Assembly: GCA_003158415.1 (NCBI GenBank)
Contig: PMJA01000336.1
Location: 9,368-15,230, forward strand
DNA from: Methylobacter sp.
Lineage (GTDB): Bacteria > Pseudomonadota > Gammaproteobacteria > Methylococcales > Methylomonadaceae
Direction: 5' to 3'
DNA: 5,863 nt
Made by a program: the position numbers and the translations under genes. Positions 1 to 4,413 of this stretch are shown one piece after another; position 1 is the first letter of the stretch, and every line of letters begins with the position of its first letter. The notes below the pieces were generated by a model. It had not been told where the DNA came from, did not search any database, and saw nothing but the letters and a program-made list of their open reading frames with translations.

Positions 1-71
1 TCTTGTATGGCAATTCGGTCTAGCTCTCTAACCTGGGCGGTGCGATAAAGTGTTACGGGTAATTTTTGCAT
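1..71 (-). CDS. nnr: NAD(P)H-hydrate epimerase / Nnr (YjeF) N-terminus, partial
   Basis: The minus strand reads ATG at 71-69 followed by 23 open codons that run off the left end. The visible residues contain LPVTLYRTAQVRELDRIAI, which matches my memory of the first helix of YjeF_N-domain proteins (pattern LPxxLYxxxQVRxLDrxAI). In that family the N-terminal domain epimerises damaged, hydrated NAD(P)H in the cytoplasm. In most bacteria it is fused to an ADP/ATP-dependent dehydratase domain, but here only the N-terminal edge is visible, so a single-domain NnrE cannot be excluded. The Shine-Dalgarno is weak: a small AGGTT-C-AACCT inverted repeat (78-88) sits where one would be expected. The gene points away from everything else in the left part and looks like ordinary housekeeping flank. 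The family call is from recall of a short stretch. Confidence 0.72.
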   Translation of the reverse strand, partial: MQKLPVTLYRTAQVRELDRIAIQ

Positions 72-120
72 GTTTTTAGGTTCAACCTATACGTCTTTGG
101 CTTAAAGTGATGTTTATAGG

Positions 121-148
121 ATAATACAAAAAAAGGGTCGGGTTGCAA
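121..148 (-). promoter_or_regulatory. Candidate sigma70 promoter for nnr
   Basis: On the minus strand TTGCAA (148-143) is followed after 16 nt by TATTAT (126-121), close to the TTGACA-N17-TATAAT consensus. Transcription would start near 113 and give a leader of about 40 nt before the nnr ATG. This is a consensus match only; the region is A/T-rich, so chance matches are possible. Confidence 0.4.
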
Positions 149-188
149 CGGAAAAAAGGTTTAAATGTTTTTCGTTCAAAGTAACATC

Positions 189-339
189 TATCAGCGGCGT
201 GTTTGGAGTGTTGATCGGCGCCGACATTCTTCGGCTCAATACCATTGCTGAACTCGACACGCCTGTCGCTGCAATTGGAGGCGCGGGCACTTTTGACGGT
301 ATATTCCTCACCGGGATTATTGCAGCCTTATTGGCTTGA
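189..339 (+). pseudogene. DUF1614 membrane protein, 3' remnant (copy A)
   Basis: In the frame starting at 190 the strand reads ISGVFGVLIGADILRLN and onward through a GGAGTFDGIFLTGII segment to a TGA at 337-339. I recognise this as the C-terminal end of DUF1614 proteins (small multi-pass membrane proteins of unknown function), which typically end with a GADLL..., IGGAG.FDGIFLTG pattern and a hydrophobic tail. About 50 codons remain and no start or upstream membrane segments are present, so it is a remnant. Homology to copy B at 1652-1825 starts abruptly at 189. This copy keeps three codons (FGV) that copy B has lost, so it better represents the original sequence. The family assignment is from memory of the motif. 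Confidence 0.7.
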
Positions 340-360
340 TGATCAAGTGCAAGGAACGAA
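189..360 (+). repeat. Long direct repeat, left copy (DUF1614 tail)
   Basis: Positions 189-360 match 1684-1846 with three substitutions and one 9-bp length difference. The repeat runs 21 bp past the DUF1614 stop codon to the shared GGAACGAA, so it is a DNA-level duplication and not just conserved protein. The two copies flank the toxin-antitoxin operon. Confidence 0.92.
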
Positions 361-654
361 GATGAACAAAACCGCTTATATCGTCCAGGGCTACTTCATG
401 TTACGGCAGAGGAAAATCTACTCACCGGTGAATTGCGTAACTTGATCTTACTTACTTTCGAAGATCATAAACCCCAATATGACGATGATGAATTCAATCT
501 CATGGTAGAACGTGGAACTAAAGCTTGGGCAGATGTCCCAGATTCAACTGCGTGGCTGGAAGCACTACGCGGTAGTCAAGTTGAACATCAAAAGGTACGG
601 CACAGCGTACCCTACACGGCTAATAGCCCCGTGCGAGCCATGAACGGCGGATAG
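359..654 (+). pseudogene. 5'-truncated paralogue of the 258-residue PIN-partner gene
   Basis: Positions 359-580 align without gaps to 2554-2775 of the intact 258-residue gene, with 20 differences in 222 positions by my count. The frame opens at GAT 361 (equivalent to residue D185) and covers the C-terminal 73 residues, including the LTGELRNL and ERGTKAWAD motifs. The first 67 nt are identical and the rest diverges. Many changes are non-synonymous (for example EA to DD, NP to DS, M to A), so this is the tail of a distinct paralogue and not a fresh copy. The normal stop is replaced: the frame runs on through a palindromic repeat to TAG at 652-654. No start codon or Shine-Dalgarno is evident after the junction, so it is probably not expressed as a defined protein. 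No PIN partner follows it. Confidence 0.82.
578..618. repeat. Palindromic intergenic repeat, copy 1
   Basis: This stretch is repeated at 1611-1650 with a single extra G here. Its core has GGTACG (594-599) and CGTACC (606-611) as hairpin arms. The short size, dyad symmetry and intergenic position fit REP-like elements that are common in proteobacterial genomes. It is downstream of the toxin gene on the minus strand and could stop transcription or protect a 3' end, but there is no T-tract. Confidence 0.75.
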
Positions 655-729
655 CGCGGCAATAGCCCGCTCCGTCAGGGACGATGGATTCGCCCAGTAA
701 CCTAAACGATTGACCAACAGTAGGCTTAA
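655..729. other. Gene-free stretch downstream of the toxin
   Basis: I see no gene, promoter or terminator here. A small palindrome GGCTA-A-TAGCC sits just to the left (619-629). On the minus strand the toxin frame stays open past its stop codon down to about 567, which I take as chance. Confidence 0.5.
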
Positions 730-1179
730 CTAATCGGTTCGAGGAACAACACGCATAGAATTAGCAGAGATAGCAGCAACTAATTTATGTTTTAATTCAT
801 TAAACAAGCCACTTGGCAAAAGACCATAAGCAACACTTTCTGTGTCACCAGAACGAGAAAATCTCAAATCTGGGCCTGGCCAAACGAAACGGTTGGCTTC
901 TGTTAATACAATCCAAGAACGCTCATCATCTAACCCCAAGCGGCATTTAGTGGCATGGGGAATTTCAACGGCAAGGGCTGGATTTTGTGGTGGTGTATGG
1001 GTAATCGGCAAAACAGTTACGATTTTATCGCCTTCATTATCGGCAGTAACCAATATCACTGCACAAGGTCTGTCCTTAACGCCTTCTTCCTGTCCTCGCA
1101 GGTGTTCTGATCGCCACAAATATGAATAACGAATTACTAAACCCGCAACTGGTTGTGGAAACGACAATGGCTTATCCAA
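730..1179 (-). CDS. PemK/MazF-family toxin (putative endoribonuclease)
   Basis: This 149-residue protein resembles the longer PemK-like toxins encoded next to Phd/YefM antitoxins. Visible family marks are an N-terminal VAGLVIRYSYLW (residues 11-22), KDRPCAVILV (35-44), TVLPITHTPP (55-64), LGLDDERSWIVLTEANRFVWPGPDL (81-105, split by turns) and a helical C-terminus. The KxRPxVV and VxPITxT-like segments correspond to the conserved core of the CcdB/MazF barrel. Such toxins cleave mRNA in the cytoplasm when not bound by the antitoxin. The start is a TTG at 1179-1177 that overlaps the antitoxin stop by 8 nt; no ATG fits and homologues begin at about this point. Rare start and overlap imply translational coupling and low toxin output. 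The class is convincing, but cleavage specificity cannot be read from sequence. Confidence 0.83.
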   Translation of the reverse strand: MDKPLSFPQPVAGLVIRYSYLWRSEHLRGQEEGVKDRPCAVILVTADNEGDKIVTVLPITHTPPQNPALAVEIPHATKCRLGLDDERSWIVLTEANRFVWPGPDLRFSRSGDTESVAYGLLPSGLFNELKHKLVAAISANSMRVVPRTD

Positions 1180-1429
1180 TCAATTCAGAGTTAAAAGCAA
1201 GTGCTTCTACAGGTGGTTCAGAAGAAAGTATTGCCTGAATATCTAATTGGGTAAAATCATCAAGGCTTAATACCTGACGGTCCCGCTTTTTCAATCTATG
1301 ATATTCATCTACAGATAAAATAATAACGCGTTCACGCCCATTTCTAGTAACAGCAACAGGCTCAACTAAAGCCATATCCTGATAACGCCCTAAATGCCTT
1401 TGAAGTTCGGCTGAACTTACAGTAACCAT
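1172..1429 (-). CDS. Phd/YefM-family antitoxin
   Basis: This 85-residue protein starts MVTVSSAELQRHLGRYQDMA, then EPVAVTRNGRERVIILSVDEYHRL (residues 23-46). That is the classic Phd/YefM DNA-binding fold: a short strand, SxxE(L/F)xxxxxxY, then PVxVTRxGRxxxVLxSxxEYxxL. The C-terminal 35 residues, acidic and hydrophobic, should be the toxin-binding tail. I chose ATG 1429 and not an upstream ATG because homologues begin MVTVSSAE, AAGAAG sits about 8 nt upstream, and longer versions would be translated from the operator palindrome. It is first in a two-gene operon with the toxin, the usual order for this type. It should both neutralise the toxin and repress the operon. Confidence 0.87.
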   Translation of the reverse strand: MVTVSSAELQRHLGRYQDMALVEPVAVTRNGRERVIILSVDEYHRLKKRDRQVLSLDDFTQLDIQAILSSEPPVEALAFNSELIG

Positions 1430-1449
1430 AAAAAAACTTCTTAATTGTA

Positions 1450-1474
1450 TATTATATGTAATATACATATAATA
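1450..1474. promoter_or_regulatory. Palindromic operator of the toxin-antitoxin operon
   Basis: The sequence has perfect 11-bp arms: TATTATATGTA (1450-1460) and TACATATAATA (1464-1474), separated by ATA. Pairing resumes outside after one mismatch (1446-1448 with 1476-1478). It lies 21 to 45 bp upstream of the antitoxin start and covers candidate -10 elements. Phd/YefM antitoxins are known to autoregulate through palindromes containing TGTA/TACA half sites, which are present here. Confidence 0.7.
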
Positions 1475-1496
1475 CACACATATTTCTTTATGTCAT
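1469..1496 (-). promoter_or_regulatory. Promoter of the toxin-antitoxin operon
   Basis: On the minus strand ATGACA (1496-1491, 5 of 6 to the -35 consensus) lies 16 nt before TATTAT (1474-1469). An alternative -10, TATAAT, lies at 1456-1451. Either one falls in the palindromic operator, so repressor binding would block polymerase directly. Confidence 0.5.
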
Positions 1497-1508
1497 TAAA
1501 ATAATGAC
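1492..1508. repeat. Second short palindrome upstream of the toxin-antitoxin operon
   Basis: GTCATTA (1492-1498), AAA, TAATGAC (1502-1508) form a perfect inverted repeat that overlaps the candidate -35 element. Related words, GTCATAA near 1533 and ATCAATGAC near 1577, occur further upstream in the same A/T-rich region. It could be a second operator or just A/T-rich chance. Confidence 0.45.
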
Positions 1509-1610
1509 TATTAGGCAAGAAAAACAATCTGTGTCATAAATCAAGGATTACGAGAAAATAATTTTCACCTATTAAATCAATGACTTAAAATTCTCATAAA
1601 TCACCCTCAA

Positions 1611-1650
1611 AAGTTGAACATCAAAAGGTACGCACAGCGTACCCTACACG
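1611..1650. repeat. Palindromic intergenic repeat, copy 2
   Basis: This is the second copy of the 578-618 element, one base shorter. Its core is a perfect dyad: GGTACGC (1627-1633), ACA, GCGTACC (1637-1643). It ends one base before the second DUF1614 remnant begins, in contrast to copy 1, which follows the truncated 258-residue-gene tail. Confidence 0.78.
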
Positions 1651-1651
1651 A

Positions 1652-1825
1652 CTTGATCCTGAACACGCGGCCCATCTTGCCTATATCAGCGGCGTGTTGA
1701 TCGGCGCCGACATTCTTCGGCTCAATACCATTGCCGAACTCGACACGCCTGTCGCTGCAATTGGAGGCGCGGGCACTTTTGATGGTATATTCCTCACCGG
1801 GATTATTGCAGCCTTATTGGCTTGA
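1652..1825 (+). pseudogene. DUF1614 membrane protein, 3' remnant (copy B)
   Basis: The open frame starts directly after the palindromic repeat with LDPEHAAHLAYISGVLIGAD, then the same C-terminal sequence as copy A, to TGA 1823-1825. It is about 57 codons long, with about 11 more upstream codons than copy A and no plausible start. Compared with copy A it lacks 9 bp, removing the residues FGV in the glycine-rich turn. The loss lies between GTGTT-like direct repeats, so replication slippage is the simple explanation. DUF1614 proteins have several transmembrane helices before this point, all absent here, so this cannot be functional on its own. Confidence 0.7.
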
Positions 1826-1846
1826 TGATCAAGCGCAAGGAACGAA
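1684..1846 (+). repeat. Long direct repeat, right copy (DUF1614 tail)
   Basis: This is the partner of 189-360: 163 bp with three substitutions and lacking 9 bp. After the shared GGAACGAA the sequence diverges to the leader of the 258-residue gene, whereas the left copy continues directly into that gene's 3' part. Confidence 0.92.
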
Positions 1847-1959
1847 TTTGAGATTGCCATCCCTATCATTTGCATTTCGGCAGAAACCTCAGGGATTCAG
1901 AAGGGTATGGCTGATTTTCCAACCAGCATGACTTCCTTTTCTTCATACAATACAAAGCA

Positions 1960-1965
1960 TATAAT
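1960..1965 (+). promoter_or_regulatory. Possible -10 element for the 258-residue/PIN operon
   Basis: A perfect TATAAT lies 38 nt upstream of the ATG at 2004. No convincing -35 box is found 16 to 18 nt before it (the area reads TTTTCT), so this is a weak call. The rest of 1847-2003 shows no gene I can support. Confidence 0.3.
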
Positions 1966-2003
1966 GACATCGTTTTTAAAACTTGCATTGAAATACATAA
2001 GCC

Positions 2004-2780
2004 ATGAATCCTATCAACCAGTTACGTTTTGCCGTTAGTGACCGCATCAATGATATTGATGTCAGCCCGTCACACGTCTCTTTGGCGTTGCTGGGCGAGT
2101 TTCAAGACGATGTGAGCAAGTTCTTGAAAGGGTCTAGCCGTGATGTCGATCCGTCCAAAATTCTAGTTTCGATAGAACCTGGTTCACTGGCTTTTGTAGC
2201 TGGCGGGTTGCTCGCTGCAAGCACTCTGTGGGCTGATATTGAACATTTGAAATCTACCGACTCACTCAGTTTAATTGACCCAGCCCGAGCAAAAGTAGTA
2301 GAACGCTGGCAAGCTAACGCTCAAAAATATCAACATAGGCGTTATTTGGTTGCAGATCAATCTGCTCAAATATCTTTCTCGGTCGATTCAACGTCCAATT
2401 TTCGTAGATTTGAAGATGCTTGGGTGCATGTAGAAAAATACTTGTATGGTAACGTTGTTAATATGGGCGGAAAAACTAAAGCCAATATTCATCTTGAACT
2501 TGAAAATGGCGTAATACTGCCGCCTATTGCAGCCACTCAGAATTTGTTGGCGCAAGATGAACAAAACCGCTTATATCGTCCAGGGCTACTTCATGTTACG
2601 GCAGAGGAAAATCTACTCACAGGTGAATTGCGTAACTTGAACTTACTTACTTTCGAAGATCATAAACCCAGCTATGACGAAGCTGAATTCAATCTTATGG
2701 TAGAACGTGGAACCAAAGCTTGGGCAGATATCCCCAATCCAACAGCGTGGCTAGAAATGCTACGCGGTAACCAAGCATGA
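2004..2780 (+). CDS. Uncharacterised 258-residue partner of a PIN-domain protein
   Basis: I do not recognise a named family. The protein is soluble-looking, with two parts. Residues 1-115 hold a hydrophobic stretch, IEPGSLAFVAGGLLAAS (57-73), that is too broken by polar neighbours to be a clear membrane helix. Residues 135-258 look strongly structured: YGNVVNMGGKTKANIHLEL (148-166), NRLYRPGLLHV (188-198), LTGELRNLNLLTFEDHKPSYDE (205-226, with a turn at 214), and ERGTKAWADIPNPTAWLEMLRG (234-255). The alternating strands from 123 to 215 suggest a beta-rich domain followed by helices. The start ATG 2004 has little Shine-Dalgarno. Its stop overlaps the start of the PIN gene by 4 nt (ATGA), so the two are translated together. 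A diverged copy of its 3' third lies at 359-580. Function as antidote or targeting partner is inferred from position only. Confidence 0.85.
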   Translation: MNPINQLRFAVSDRINDIDVSPSHVSLALLGEFQDDVSKFLKGSSRDVDPSKILVSIEPGSLAFVAGGLLAASTLWADIEHLKSTDSLSLIDPARAKVVERWQANAQKYQHRRYLVADQSAQISFSVDSTSNFRRFEDAWVHVEKYLYGNVVNMGGKTKANIHLELENGVILPPIAATQNLLAQDEQNRLYRPGLLHVTAEENLLTGELRNLNLLTFEDHKPSYDEAEFNLMVERGTKAWADIPNPTAWLEMLRGNQA

Positions 2781-3283
2781 AAGCTCCTGTTCTGTTGGAT
2801 ACCAGTTTTCTAATTTCGCTAGTTAACCGTGAAAATAATAGGAATAATCATGATGTTGCAAAAGAATACTACAAACTTTTACTTGCGCAACAGTCCCCCA
2901 TATATTTCTCTGCCATCGTGGCAGCCGAAATTGCCATCAAGCAACCCATTACAGATTTACCTCTCAAAAATTTTCGGCATATTCCATTCAACATTCCGCA
3001 TTCCGTAGAAGCTGCGCGTATATGGAATTTGCTTGGCGGGCACGACAGCGGTGATAACCGGTCAGTCGTTAAAGATGATGTAAAGATAATGGCGCAAGCC
3101 TTGCACGAAGGTATCCCACTCATTCTGACTGAAGATGCCTCTACCCTTTACAAATATTGCGAGCGACTGCGAGTTTCAAATAATTTGAATATTAGAGCGA
3201 TAAAATTAGCGGATGGTTTTGATGCTAGCGCATTGCGATTGGACGGTCAGAAGGGGGTCGAATTTTCCTTTGAAGAGCCATAG
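2777..3283 (+). CDS. PIN-domain ribonuclease (VapC-like)
   Basis: This 168-residue protein opens LLDTSFLISLV (residues 6-16), the PIN-domain first strand with catalytic D8. The other acidic residues fall where expected: E51 in FSAIVAAEIAIK, D101 in KDDVKIMAQAL, and D120 in ILTEDAS. Together they form the metal-binding site that lets PIN toxins cleave RNA. It is longer than typical VapC (about 130 residues), with an added C-terminal tail of about 40 residues (KLADGFDASALRLDG). The ATG overlaps the preceding stop codon, with only a weak Shine-Dalgarno, so expression should depend on translation of the 258-residue gene. That is the normal arrangement for antitoxin then toxin, except that the upstream partner is three times too large. 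The active site is intact, so I expect a functional nuclease. Confidence 0.85.
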   Translation: MKAPVLLDTSFLISLVNRENNRNNHDVAKEYYKLLLAQQSPIYFSAIVAAEIAIKQPITDLPLKNFRHIPFNIPHSVEAARIWNLLGGHDSGDNRSVVKDDVKIMAQALHEGIPLILTEDASTLYKYCERLRVSNNLNIRAIKLADGFDASALRLDGQKGVEFSFEEP

Positions 3284-3302
3284 TCAAGTTACAAAGTAAG
3301 TG

Positions 3303-3376
3303 GTTATCCTCGCCCTGACTGGCTACCCTGATTGACCGCGTTAATTCCGCGCGTTGCTTGTTCAAGATAAAGGAAC
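3303..3376 (-). pseudogene. 3' remnant of a second copy of the coiled-coil gene
   Basis: On the minus strand this segment aligns with 4422-4494, the last 24 or so codons of the coiled-coil gene. The translations agree at 18 of 20 positions: LNKQRAELTRSIRVASQGED here against LDKQRAELTRSIRAASQGED there. One base is missing near the end, so the frame passes the original stop. The DNA differs at many third positions, which points to an old duplication or a distinct paralogue. It stands alone, pointing at the PIN gene. The rest of its gene is gone. Confidence 0.82.
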
Positions 3377-3423
3377 GATGGTAGGTAAACCGAAAAGACC
3401 GTTGCTAAATTTGACATTGAGAA

Positions 3424-3450
3424 TGTCGGGCATAAAAAGCATGCCCGACA
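3424..3450. terminator. Strong hairpin, possible bidirectional transcription end or REP element
   Basis: TGTCGGGCAT (3424-3433) and ATGCCCGACA (3441-3450) are perfect 10-bp arms around a 7-nt loop. It lies about 140 bp past the PIN stop, between converging genes. There is no T-run directly after either arm, so it is not a textbook intrinsic terminator; a palindromic intergenic repeat is as likely. Confidence 0.5.
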
Positions 3451-3472
3451 AACTTAAGGTGTTGTAAGTTAA

Positions 3473-3571
3473 GGGAACCTCTAAAAATTGCTTTTTTCAT
3501 CATATTGACGAATCTAACTTATTGAAATTTATAAGTACCAATTTTTCGAAATTGAATTAATAGAGATCCCC
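3473..3571. mobile_element. Candidate 99-bp MITE or insertion-sequence relic
   Basis: The ends are GGGAACCTCTA (3473-3483) and TAGAGATCCCC (3561-3571), inverted with two mismatches in 11. Both are bordered by TTAA (3469-3472 and 3572-3575), which would be a 4-bp target duplication of the YTAR type used by some IS5-group elements. The interior is A/T-rich and has no gene. The short ends make this tentative. 3284-3696 otherwise holds only the remnant, the hairpin, a tiny reading frame and the attC-like site. Confidence 0.38.
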
Positions 3572-3633
3572 TTAAGTCTGTAATATGCTTCCAGTTGTTC
3601 GATTGTATTATCTGCTGCCAAGTTTTTCTCCAC
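3529..3633 (-). CDS. Possible 34-residue peptide or truncated gene start
   Basis: A GTG at 3633 begins a 34-codon frame ending TAA 3529. It reads EKNLAADNTIEQLEAYYRLK (residues 2-21) and then ISINSISKNWYL. The first part looks like real protein: acidic, helical, no odd codons. The start lies 7 nt after the R' core of the attC-like site, as first genes of integron cassettes often do, but no clear Shine-Dalgarno is seen. The last third falls inside the candidate MITE, so the original gene may have been longer and cut by that insertion. I do not recognise a family. Confidence 0.22.
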   Translation of the reverse strand: MEKNLAADNTIEQLEAYYRLKGISINSISKNWYL

Positions 3634-3640
3634 TATGTGT

Positions 3641-3706
3641 ATCTAACGTTGAGCTAACTGGACTGCGTGGCATTTTACGCAGGTTCGGTGAAATGATCAG
3701 TTAGCA
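3641..3706 (-). other. attC-like integron recombination site
   Basis: Read on the minus strand the parts appear in attC order: R'' TGCTAAC (3706-3700), L'' ACCGAACCTGCGT (3689-3677), L' ACGCAGTCCAGT (3668-3657), R' GTTAGAT (3647-3641), the last a perfect GTTRRRY core. L'' and L' pair with one unpaired base, a G on the plus strand, which would be the cassette's bottom strand. Two further pairs work only as G-T wobbles on that strand. These match the known features of attC sites, which recombine as a folded bottom strand with extrahelical bases. The peptidase stop codon lies directly after R'', as in many cassettes. R'' fits its consensus poorly and no integrase gene is in the window. Confidence 0.55.
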
Positions 3707-4221
3707 CTGGTGAGAATTTGAATAGCGCAGCCATCCCACTTTTCAAGGATTATATTCGTGTCAACTTCGGCAATTGCTTGAGGGTCGGTGGACAGGAATT
3801 CTGGATCATAACGCATGAACTTCTTACCATCCTTGCACAGCACAACCCAATGACCGGCATTTTCATATAACTCACCAATCATTACCGGAGCAAACTCGGC
3901 GATATGAATAAGTAATTTAAAGCTGCCAGATTTACGGTTTTTCAGATTTTCCCCGACATTGTCTGGGTCATGAATTTGTAGAAAAGGAATTCCGACATTT
4001 TTGAGATACCTTGTTATGTCTCCTGGATAAGCGCCTTTGCCGTGGTCTTCGTATTGATCGCCCCACTTTTTAGTAACGCATTCTGTAATACGCAGTTCTT
4101 TTGCAAGTTTGTCATACGGTGGGACCTGTTTTAGCTGCGCGTGTTTTAGCAGCATCATTAGGCTGGCCACCCCGCATCCATAGTCAGCGTGGCTGTTATT
4201 TTTCTGACTCACATGTTCCAT
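3697..4221 (-). CDS. C39-like (papain-fold) cysteine peptidase
   Basis: This 174-residue protein has the layout of C39-like peptidases: Q6 as likely oxyanion-hole residue, nucleophile C16 in DYGCGVASLMMLL (13-25), a GAYPGDITRYLKNVGIPFLQ segment (63-82), H124 in NAGHWVVLC and D139 in RYDPE. It carries no signal peptide, membrane helix or ABC transporter domain, so it is a stand-alone cytoplasmic enzyme, unlike the bacteriocin-processing C39 domains fused to exporters. I chose ATG 4221 because GGAG lies 5 nt upstream and the catalytic domain starts at once. The frame is open up to a GTG at 4413, but those 64 extra residues look unlike a domain. The stop falls inside the attC-like site. Its substrate is unknown. 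All three catalytic residues are present. Confidence 0.78.
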   Translation of the reverse strand: MEHVSQKNNSHADYGCGVASLMMLLKHAQLKQVPPYDKLAKELRITECVTKKWGDQYEDHGKGAYPGDITRYLKNVGIPFLQIHDPDNVGENLKNRKSGSFKLLIHIAEFAPVMIGELYENAGHWVVLCKDGKKFMRYDPEFLSTDPQAIAEVDTNIILEKWDGCAIQILTSAN

Positions 4222-4413
4222 ATATTCTCCAGTGGTAGATGCTGTGCCTGCCTCAATTGAGTCGCCTAACGTGATATATACGACATTGTTTGTCTTATAA
4301 AAAATCGTGTTGTCGTATATTTCGCATAAATACTTCCAGTTGATTATTTTGATTGGGTTGAGTATAAAATATACAGAGCATGGCGCACAAACAAATGCGA
4401 CACTACCAGTCAC
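4222..4413 (-). promoter_or_regulatory. Leader region of the peptidase gene
   Basis: This 192-bp gap probably holds the peptidase promoter. A possible pair on the minus strand is TTGTGC (4390-4385), 18 nt, TATACT (4366-4361), a moderate match. Further down are a 10-bp inverted repeat and a GTTAGGC word, described separately. No other gene is supported. Confidence 0.35.
4264..4320 (-). repeat. Inverted repeat next to a GTTAGGC core (half attC-like)
   Basis: Minus-strand ATATACGACA (4320-4311) and TGTCGTATAT (4285-4276) are perfect 10-bp arms around 25 nt. Five nt later comes GTTAGGC (4270-4264), the commonest attC R' core. The L'-5 nt-R' spacing is right, but no matching R'' lies at the same distance on the far side; a possible ACTCAAC lies at 4363-4357. 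It may be a decayed attC, or simply a regulatory hairpin before the peptidase gene. Confidence 0.35.

Noticed and set aside
245..445. A 66-codon frame on the plus strand over the DUF1614 remnant (similar at 1731-1931)
   Set aside because: It is out of frame with the recognisable DUF1614 sequence and exists twice only because the DNA is duplicated.
567..729. Open frame continuing past the toxin stop on the minus strand, reading like protein for about 50 codons
   Set aside because: It overlaps the palindromic repeat and the antisense of the 258-type tail; no start, and no known toxin has such an extension.
842..1129. A 95-codon plus-strand frame opposite the toxin gene
   Set aside because: The minus-strand toxin is clearly the real gene; this frame has no recognisable features.
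3411..3416. Perfect TTGACA on the plus strand
   Set aside because: No -10 element at a workable distance and no plus-strand gene downstream.
4222..4413. GTG at 4413 as the start of a 238-residue peptidase
   Set aside because: The added residues look unlike a domain or signal peptide, while the ATG at 4221 has a good GGAG and leads directly into the catalytic domain.
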